Positions 29,343-34,783 of a stretch of 34,783 nt of DNA are shown here, piece by piece. Origin of the DNA: Prevotella sp. (GTDB taxonomy: Bacteria > Bacteroidota > Bacteroidia > Bacteroidales > Bacteroidaceae); NCBI GenBank assembly GCA_017561825.1, contig JAFZBK010000050.1, positions 1 to 34,783 on the forward strand, given 5' to 3'. Numbering within the stretch: position 1 is the stretch's first letter; each line of letters begins with the position of its first letter. The position numbers and the translations under genes are program-made. The notes under the pieces were generated by a model, which made no database searches, was not told where the DNA came from, and worked only from the letters and a program-made list of their open reading frames with translations.

Positions 29343-32122
29343 TTTTCTTCAAACAGATTCAATTTGTTCTTGCGAGCCTCTTCAATAGAGAGCAGTTCCT
29401 CCTGATCCTTCTGGTATTCCTCGCGTAGTTGTTCATACCGTTTGTTCAGTTCATTTTGCAGTAACTGTCCCTCCTTCTTGTTCATAAACCGTGCGGCAAG
29501 CAAGGCATTCTGAGAGGCATCTTTCAGCCATGCTACAGGACCGCCATAGACGGGTGCAATCTTCAAGGCAACATGTAACTGACTGGTAGTAGCACCGCCG
29601 ATCATGATTGGGATGTCCAGACCAGCCTTTGTCAGCTCATTGGCCACATTCACCATCTCTTCCAGACTTGGAGTAATCAATCCGCTGAGTCCGATGAGAT
29701 CGACGTTTTCTTCTTTCGCCTTCTTCACAATCTGCTCTGCCGGCACCATCACACCCATATCAATCACTTCGTAGTTGTTGCACGACATCACCACTGCAAC
29801 GATATTCTTTCCGATGTCATGAACATCCCCTTTCACTGTAGCCAGCAACACCTTTCCTGCTTTGCGGGAAGAACCACCTTTGTTTTCTGCCTCAATGGCA
29901 GGTTGAAGGACCGAAACTGCCCGTTTCATCGTTCTTGCGGTCTTTACCACTTGTGGTAGGAACATCTTGCCGGCACCGAACAATTCACCTACGGTGTTCA
30001 TGCCTTTCATCAAAGGACCTTCAATAATATCTACCGGACGAGGATATTTTTGTAAAGCTTCAGCCAGGTCTTCTTCCAGATAATCAGGAATACCCTTGAT
30101 CAATGCATGCGAAAGACGGTCTTCTACAGACAACAAACGCCACGACGCTATTTCAGTTTTCTGTGTCAGGTCCTTACCTTCTGATGTTGCTTTCGTTTTT
30201 TTTTCTTCCGCCTCTGCCATCAAACGGTTCGCAAGATCCACCAATTCATCGGAAGCACCATGTCGTCTGTTCAATACGACATCCTCCATAATGGAAAGAT
30301 AATCCTTGGGGATATCACTATAGATAACCTTCGTGGCAGGATTCACGATAGCGAAGTCCATTCCTTGCTGTATAGCATGGTACAGGAACACCGCATGTAA
30401 GGCTTCACGAATATAATTGTTTCCTCGGAAAGAGAAGCTGAGGTTACTAACACCTCCACTGACATGAGCACTTGGCAAGTTCTTACGGATCCATCCAGTA
30501 GCCTTGATGAAGTCGGCTGCATAGCTGTAATGCTCTTCCATTCCAGTAGCAATGGCAAGCACATTGGGGTCGAAGATAATGTCAAGCGGGTTCATGCCCA
30601 CCTTTTCCGTCAATATCCGATAGGCACGCTCGGCAATCTCAATGCGTCGTTCATAGCTAGTAGCCTGTCCTTTTTCATCAAAGCACATCACTACGACAGC
30701 AGCACCATATCTCATCACATCCTTCGCATGTTGGATAAAGACCTCCTCCCCTTCTTTTAAGGAGATGCTGTTCACGATGCACTTGCCTTGAACACACTTC
30801 AGACCAGCAGTGATCACATCCCATTTACTGGAATCAATCATGATGGGCACCTTCGCGATTTCCGGTTCTGCGGCAATCAGATTCAGGAAATTCACCATCT
30901 CTGTCTTCGCATCAAGCAGTCCGTCGTCCATGTTGATATCCAACACAAGGGCTCCGTCTTCCACTTGTTTACGAGCAATCGACATAGCTTCCTCGTATTG
31001 CTTCTCCTTGATCAGTCGAAGGAACTTCCTACTTCCTGCAACATTACAGCGCTCGCCCACATTGGTAAAAGTAGAAACAGTTAGTCGTTCAAGACCAGAG
31101 AGCCACATTTCATGCGACTTCTCAACTGGCACATGTACTTTCTTTCCTTCTGCCAAGGAAGCATATCGTCTGATGAAAGCATCATCAGTACCACAACAAC
31201 CACCGACGATATTGACGAGTCCTTCATCCATGAACTCTTCAATCTGTGGCGACATGGTATCAACAGTCTCATCATACAAGCCCATTGAATTGGGTAGACC
31301 TGCATTAGGATAGGCACTGATATAATAGGGTGCTATACGCGCTAATTCCTTCAGATAGGGTTTCATCTGCCTTGCACCAAAGGAGCAGTTCAAGCCAACA
31401 GAGAAAATCGGATAGGATGAGATGCTGGCAAGGAATGCTTCCAGCGTTTGACCACTTAACGTACGACCAGCCAAGTCGCTGACTGTTACAGAAAGCATGA
31501 TGGGCAGTTGTTTGTGGAGCTTCTCCATGATCTGGATTGAAGCATCTATTGCCACCTTCGCATTTAAGGAGTCGAAGATTGTCTCGATAAGAATAATATC
31601 TATTCCGCCCTCGATCATGGCTTCAATCTGCTCTTGATATGCGGCAAACAATACGTCATAGGTCAGTTCACGGGCAGCAGGGTTACTAACATCTGCGCTC
31701 ATTGAACAAGTCTTGGTGGTAGGACCTATGCTACCGCAAACAAATCGCGGTTTTATCGGGGTTGAGAAAGCATCTGCGATTCCACGTGCTATACGTGCAC
31801 CTTCATATGCCATCTTACGTGAGAAGTCCTCCATATGGTAGTCGGTCTGACTAATCCGCTGACTACTGAAGGTGTTTGTCGTGATCAGGTCTGCACCAGC
31901 CTGCAGGTACTTTCTGTGAATGTCTTCTACAATCTCCGGACGTGTCAGATTCAAGACATCATTGTTTCCTTTCATCTGGAAAGGCGCATGAGAAGATACA
32001 GACGTACGAAGATCTTCATTCCAGAAGTCATCTTCCTGAAGACCATATGTCTGAATCATGGTACCCATCGCACCGTCGAGGATCAAAATCCGTTCCTTGA
32101 TAATATCTTGTATCGACAACAT
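29339..32122 (-). CDS. metH: Cobalamin-dependent methionine synthase without reactivation domain
   Basis: Transfers a methyl group from methyltetrahydrofolate through cobalamin to homocysteine. The 927-residue protein shows the homocysteine domain at 1-325 with zinc ligands C245, C309 and C310 (GLNCSFG, GGCCG). The folate domain is at about 345-620 (TNVGERCNVAGSRKF). The B12 cap is at about 655-745. The B12 domain is at about 755-880, with D-x-H-x-x-G at 766-771 (His768 is the cobalt ligand), SGLITPS and IGGATTS. It ends in a charged helix of about 50 residues instead of the 330-residue AdoMet-binding reactivation domain of E. coli MetH (1227 residues). Reactivation must then rely on a separate protein, which is not seen here. 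It starts 1 nt after smpB. Confidence 0.95.
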   Translation of the reverse strand: MLSIQDIIKERILILDGAMGTMIQTYGLQEDDFWNEDLRTSVSSHAPFQMKGNNDVLNLTRPEIVEDIHRKYLQAGADLITTNTFSSQRISQTDYHMEDFSRKMAYEGARIARGIADAFSTPIKPRFVCGSIGPTTKTCSMSADVSNPAARELTYDVLFAAYQEQIEAMIEGGIDIILIETIFDSLNAKVAIDASIQIMEKLHKQLPIMLSVTVSDLAGRTLSGQTLEAFLASISSYPIFSVGLNCSFGARQMKPYLKELARIAPYYISAYPNAGLPNSMGLYDETVDTMSPQIEEFMDEGLVNIVGGCCGTDDAFIRRYASLAEGKKVHVPVEKSHEMWLSGLERLTVSTFTNVGERCNVAGSRKFLRLIKEKQYEEAMSIARKQVEDGALVLDINMDDGLLDAKTEMVNFLNLIAAEPEIAKVPIMIDSSKWDVITAGLKCVQGKCIVNSISLKEGEEVFIQHAKDVMRYGAAVVVMCFDEKGQATSYERRIEIAERAYRILTEKVGMNPLDIIFDPNVLAIATGMEEHYSYAADFIKATGWIRKNLPSAHVSGGVSNLSFSFRGNNYIREALHAVFLYHAIQQGMDFAIVNPATKVIYSDIPKDYLSIMEDVVLNRRHGASDELVDLANRLMAEAEEKKTKATSEGKDLTQKTEIASWRLLSVEDRLSHALIKGIPDYLEEDLAEALQKYPRPVDIIEGPLMKGMNTVGELFGAGKMFLPQVVKTARTMKRAVSVLQPAIEAENKGGSSRKAGKVLLATVKGDVHDIGKNIVAVVMSCNNYEVIDMGVMVPAEQIVKKAKEENVDLIGLSGLITPSLEEMVNVANELTKAGLDIPIMIGGATTSQLHVALKIAPVYGGPVAWLKDASQNALLAARFMNKKEGQLLQNELNKRYEQLREEYQKDQEELLSIEEARKNKLNLFEEK

Positions 32123-32123
32123 G

Positions 32124-32612
32124 TTATTTCACATTCACCGTTTTCATCGCGCGATCCATCTCACGTCTGTCCTCCTTCTCCTTCATGGTGGCGCGCTTAT
32201 CGTATTGTTTCTTACCACGACAAAGAGCAATATCCATCTTTGCCCTACCTTTCGCATCTATGAACACCAATGTCGGAACAATGGTGTAGCCAGGTTGCTT
32301 GGTAGCATTCTCCAGATGTCTGATCTCACGCTTTGTCAGCAACAGCTTCCTGTCGCGCTTACTCTCGTGGTTATTGTATGAGCCATAGAAATACGGACTG
32401 ATGTTCATGCCTTTCACCCACATCTCTCCGTTGATGATATGACAATAGGTATCCACAAGGGATGCTTTTCCCATGCGGATACTCTTTATTTCCGTGCCAG
32501 TAAGGACGATGCCGGCGGTATAGGTCTCCACAAAAAAGTATTCAAACGAAGCCTTCTTGTTTTTGATACTCACCGGACTTTTCTTCCTGAGCAATTCTTC
32601 TTCCTTATTCAT
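32124..32612 (-). CDS. smpB: SsrA-binding protein SmpB
   Basis: The tmRNA-binding partner needed for trans-translation of stalled ribosomes. The 162-residue protein has the family signatures [44 protein letters not shown], and the basic C-terminal tail ([29 protein letters not shown]). The N-terminal lead of about 15 residues ([12 protein letters not shown]) is slightly longer than in E. coli. It lies between the DMP19-like gene (6-nt gap) and metH (1-nt gap). The tmRNA gene itself is not in the window. Confidence 0.96.
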   Translation of the reverse strand: MNKEEELLRKKSPVSIKNKKASFEYFFVETYTAGIVLTGTEIKSIRMGKASLVDTYCHIINGEMWVKGMNISPYFYGSYNNHESKRDRKLLLTKREIRHLENATKQPGYTIVPTLVFIDAKGRAKMDIALCRGKKQYDKRATMKEKEDRREMDRAMKTVNVK

Positions 32613-32618
32613 ATCATC

Positions 32619-33122
32619 CTATTCAATTCTTGCAAACTGTTCGATATGCTCATCGATATAATGGGCAATCTCACTGGTCCATTGTTCTTCATTTTCCACG
32701 AATTCATCATCGTAATCATCATATTCAGGGAACTGTTCAAACAATGCCATGAATTCTTCATCCGTACAGTCTTTCTCGATGGCTTCATGCGTCTTGCCAT
32801 AATGCGAACCAACGTTGTAAACCAGTTTAGAAAGATCCTTCAGTCCCCACAACTTAATCATTTTAGCAAAGGGGTTCCTGAAGAAGAACGGACCATATCC
32901 ATTATGAATCAATTGTACAAAGCCGCCGTCCATGACCTCATCGCGCAAGATACCATAGGCAAGCAGGGTTATCTGGTCTGCATTCAGCTCAGCCATCGTT
33001 TCGGAAGTCAACTCCCCCTCAATGGTATGATAGATAGCATCCGTGAACACCTTGATGAACGCATCCATTCCCTCCTCTGCCGCACGTTGTAAATCGGCAT
33101 CTTGTACTACGACTTCTTTCAT
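32619..33122 (-). CDS. DMP19/DUF4375-like acidic protein
   Basis: A 167-residue acidic, all-helical-looking cytoplasmic protein. The segment DEVMDGGFVQLIHNGYGPFFF resembles the core of the DMP19/DUF4375 family, and the C-terminus is very acidic (FPEYDDYDDEFVENEEQW). The Neisseria member DMP19 is described as a DNA-mimic protein that binds a repressor; whether that holds here is unknown. The gene is packed between metY (2-nt gap) and smpB (6-nt gap). Its place in a methionine/translation gene run gives no clear functional hint. Confidence 0.75.
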   Translation of the reverse strand: MKEVVVQDADLQRAAEEGMDAFIKVFTDAIYHTIEGELTSETMAELNADQITLLAYGILRDEVMDGGFVQLIHNGYGPFFFRNPFAKMIKLWGLKDLSKLVYNVGSHYGKTHEAIEKDCTDEEFMALFEQFPEYDDYDDEFVENEEQWTSEIAHYIDEHIEQFARIE

Positions 33123-33124
33123 CT

Positions 33125-34408
33125 CTAAATCTTATCCAATGCTTGTTTGATATCATCCAGAATATCCTCCACATCCTCAATACCTACAGAAAGGCGGATC
33201 AGATCGGGAGCCACACCCGCTTCGCGCAACTGTTCGTCGCTCAACTGACGGTGTGTATGACTGGCGGGATGGAGCACACAGGTACGGGCATCAGCCACAT
33301 GGGTAACGATATTAACCATCTGTAATGAATCCATCCATTTGATGGCCGTTTCACGATCACCTTTCAGTCCGAAGGCAATCACGCCACACGACCCATTGGG
33401 AAGATATTTCTGACCAAGTTCATAGAACTCATCATCTTTCAGTCCGCAATAATGAACCCAAGCAACTTTGGGATTATCATTCAGGAATTCAGCCACCTTC
33501 TGTGCGTTACGACAATGCTGTGCCATGCGCAGGTGCAAAGTTTGCAATCCCATATTCAACAGGAACGAGTTCTGGGGTGCAGGGATGGATCCGAGATCGC
33601 GCATCAGTTGAGCCACCAGTTTCGTGGTATATCCCATTTTACCAAATGCCTTCACATAGGTCAACCCGTGATAAGAATCATCAGGGGTGCATAATCCTGG
33701 GAATTTATCTGCATGAGCAAGCCAATCGAAGTTTCCACTATCGATCACAGCACCACCTACCTGTGTGGCCAGACCATCCATGTATTTCGTAGTTGAATGA
33801 GTGACAATGTCAGCACCCCATTCAAACGGACGACAGTTAACTGGTGTTGCAAAGGTGTTGTCAACCACAAGGGGAACACCATTACGATGAGCAATACGTG
33901 CAAACTTCTCAATATCAAGTACAGCACAACCCGGGTTAGAGATCGTTTCTCCAAACAGCAGTTTCGTATTCGGTTGGAAGGCTGCCTGTATTTCCTCTTC
34001 TGATGCATTGGGTGAAACGAAGGTACAATCGATACCCAGTTTCTTCAGGGTTACACCGAAAAGGTTGAATGTACCTCCATAGATCTCATTGGATGTAACG
34101 ATATGGTCACCTGCCTCACAGATATTGAATACAGCATAGAAGTTAGCAGCCTGTCCACTACTGGTCAGCACACAGCCTACTCCACCTTCCAACGTCGCAA
34201 TCTTTGCTGCCACAGCATCGTTGGTGGGGTTCTGCAGACGGGTATAGAAATAGCCTTCCTTTTTCAGGTCGAAAAGCTGCGCCATCTCATCGGAGTCGTC
34301 ATATTTGAATGTTGTACTCTGAATGATGGGTACCTCAATAGGTTCTCCGTTTTTCGCCTTGTATCCTGCCTGCACACAAAGTGAGGCCATTCTCAGTTTC
34401 TTGTCCAT
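33125..34408 (-). CDS. metY: O-acetylhomoserine sulfhydrylase
   Basis: A PLP enzyme that makes homocysteine from O-acetylhomoserine and sulfide. The start is taken at the ATG at 34408 (MDKKLRMASLCVQAGYK), giving 427 residues, normal for MetY. The open frame upstream runs through the promoter and a repeat. Signatures are STTFKYDDSDEMAQLFDL, YTRLQNPTNDAVAAKIATLEGG, SSGQAANF, VVDNTFATP, and THSTTKYMDG with the PLP lysine K208. The insertion around DWLAHADKFPGL is typical of the MetY branch rather than MetB or MetC, which are about 380-400 residues. First gene of a nine-gene run that also contains metH, the next step of the pathway. The leader is too short for a riboswitch. Confidence 0.93.
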   Translation of the reverse strand: MDKKLRMASLCVQAGYKAKNGEPIEVPIIQSTTFKYDDSDEMAQLFDLKKEGYFYTRLQNPTNDAVAAKIATLEGGVGCVLTSSGQAANFYAVFNICEAGDHIVTSNEIYGGTFNLFGVTLKKLGIDCTFVSPNASEEEIQAAFQPNTKLLFGETISNPGCAVLDIEKFARIAHRNGVPLVVDNTFATPVNCRPFEWGADIVTHSTTKYMDGLATQVGGAVIDSGNFDWLAHADKFPGLCTPDDSYHGLTYVKAFGKMGYTTKLVAQLMRDLGSIPAPQNSFLLNMGLQTLHLRMAQHCRNAQKVAEFLNDNPKVAWVHYCGLKDDEFYELGQKYLPNGSCGVIAFGLKGDRETAIKWMDSLQMVNIVTHVADARTCVLHPASHTHRQLSDEQLREAGVAPDLIRLSVGIEDVEDILDDIKQALDKI

Positions 34409-34433
34409 ATCGAATATTCTTATAAATTCCCGG

Positions 34434-34464
34434 CAAAGGTACAAAGAAACGAGCACAAAGCAAA
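34434..34464 (-). promoter_or_regulatory. metY gene-run promoter
   Basis: TTTG (34461-34464), a 19-nt spacer and TACCTTTG (34434-34441) on the minus strand. Transcription should begin about 20 nt before the metY start codon, which leaves no room for a SAM or cobalamin riboswitch. Confidence 0.85.
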
Positions 34465-34485
34465 GAAAATTACTATTTTTATTTG

Positions 34486-34584
34486 CTTTGTCGAACCGAT
34501 TGAGCAGCGAGAGCCATCGTGCTTGTACGAATGGCCGAGTCGAGACAGAGGAAAACGTAGTTAGTGCAAGTACCTTCGACAAAG
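34486..34584. repeat. About 100-bp element bounded by 10-bp inverted repeats
   Basis: CTTTGTCGAA at 34486-34495 and TTCGACAAAG at 34575-34584 are perfect inverted repeats around hairpin repeat copy 3. No ORF of its own is visible. The TTCGACAAAGTCAG end resembles widespread palindromic intergenic repeats that I recall from many bacterial genomes. Confidence 0.6.
34513..34535 (+). repeat. Hairpin repeat, copy 3
   Basis: GCCAT, CGTGC, loop TT, GTACG, a bulged A, ATGGC. Ten stem pairs including one G-T. It shares the preceding 9 nt (GCAGCGAGA) and the first 10 nt with copy 1, and the layout with copies 1 and 2. Confidence 0.65.
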
Positions 34585-34643
34585 TCAGAGGAACGAAAAA
34601 ACTGAATAGGTGAAATAATTACTAGGTTGAGCAAGAAGGAGTA

Positions 34644-34783
34644 TCACTTTATCACGATCACTTTGCCGTTGTGAATATACACGCCCTTTCCCGGTTGCGC
34701 CACGCGGATACCTTCAAGGGTGTACCACTCCTCACTTGTCACTTGTGACTTATCACTTGTCACTTGTTCTACTCCTGTTTCAA
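34644..34783 (-). CDS. Partial: C-terminal tail of a secreted/surface protein
   Basis: The last 45 complete codons of a minus-strand gene whose 5' part lies beyond the window. The translation ends with SEEWYTLEGIRVAQPGKGVY and then IHNGKVIVIK before a TGA stop. The tail matches those of the GH5 enzyme and of the remnant at 500-787. The residues before it (EQVTSDKSQVTSEEW) come from a heptamer array. The function of the upstream protein is unknown from this window. Confidence 0.75.
   Translation of the reverse strand, partial: ETGVEQVTSDKSQVTSEEWYTLEGIRVAQPGKGVYIHNGKVIVIK
34734..34768. repeat. Heptamer array ACTTGTC, 5 units, within coding sequence
   Basis: Units start with ACTT at 34734, 34741, 34748, 34755 and 34762. 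On the minus strand they encode the linker QVTSDKSQVTSE before the C-terminal tail. Order and sequence are nearly the same as at 596-630, including the central GTGACTTATCACTTG. Confidence 0.85.

Noticed and set aside
34409-34433. SAM or cobalamin riboswitch before metY
   Set aside because: The leader from the predicted start site is only about 20 nt, too short for any known riboswitch.
34409-34582. N-terminal extension of metY by 58 codons
   Set aside because: The extension would read through the metY promoter and the inverted-repeat element. Family alignment from memory begins near MASLCVQAGY.

Overview
The window reads as a core chromosomal segment of a Bacteroidota bacterium, most likely Prevotellaceae (Prevotella/Segatella-like). 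Four things point there: a complete MoxR-DUF58-Bat aerotolerance-type operon; the gene order rpmB-rpmG-DUF4295-ftsY-rimO; promoters of the Bacteroidota form TTTG-N19/20-TAnnTTTG; and Prevotella-style C-terminal tails (G-R-x-KG-[IV]-Y-I-x-NGK) on secreted proteins. This assignment rests on recognition of families, not on any database search. Nearly every gene is on the minus strand. The exceptions are an ECF sigma factor pair and a GH5 glucanase.

Layout, left to right. 1-985: no intact housekeeping gene. It holds GC-rich hairpin repeats, heptamer arrays and a short C-terminal remnant of a surface protein. 986-2116: a DUF2027/Smr-domain protein. 2253-12505: one tight minus-strand gene run, read from right to left as moxR, DUF58, a BatD-like membrane protein, batA, batB, batC, a fused batD-batE, a PAP2 phosphatase and queA. 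12648-17299: rpmB, rpmG and DUF4295 end at a terminator; ftsY then starts from its own promoter and is followed by rimO, a small HU protein and an unusual HU-TM-LysM protein. 17533-18636: a plus-strand ECF sigma factor and a membrane protein. 18680-18767: tRNA-Ser(CGA) with a repeat-rich leader. 18952-24775: a YigZ-family protein, DUF1015, a secreted GH5 endoglucanase on the opposite strand, serA and serC. 24938-34408: a minus-strand methionine/translation gene run, read as metY, DMP19-like, smpB, metH, HAD phosphatase, map, tsaD, pncC and a DEAD-box helicase. 34644-34783: the 3' end of another tailed surface protein, cut by the window edge.

How the genes fit together. The Bat cluster encodes an AAA+ ATPase, VWA proteins and TPR proteins that act at the envelope. 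The serA/serC pair makes phosphoserine, with DUF1015 and a polysaccharidase placed beside it. MetY and MetH make homocysteine and then methionine, while Map, SmpB and TsaD act in protein maturation and translation.

I found no CRISPR array, prophage, transposase, restriction system or antiphage island. The most interesting signals are: (1) a predicted envelope-spanning protein joining an HU DNA-binding domain to a LysM domain; (2) an in-frame BatD-BatE fusion that keeps an internal signal-peptide-like segment; (3) a dispersed hairpin repeat with compensatory changes at three places; and (4) short tandem arrays of 7-, 9- or 15-bp units that sit at gene ends and starts, and in two cases are translated in frame just before the C-terminal secretion-type tail.
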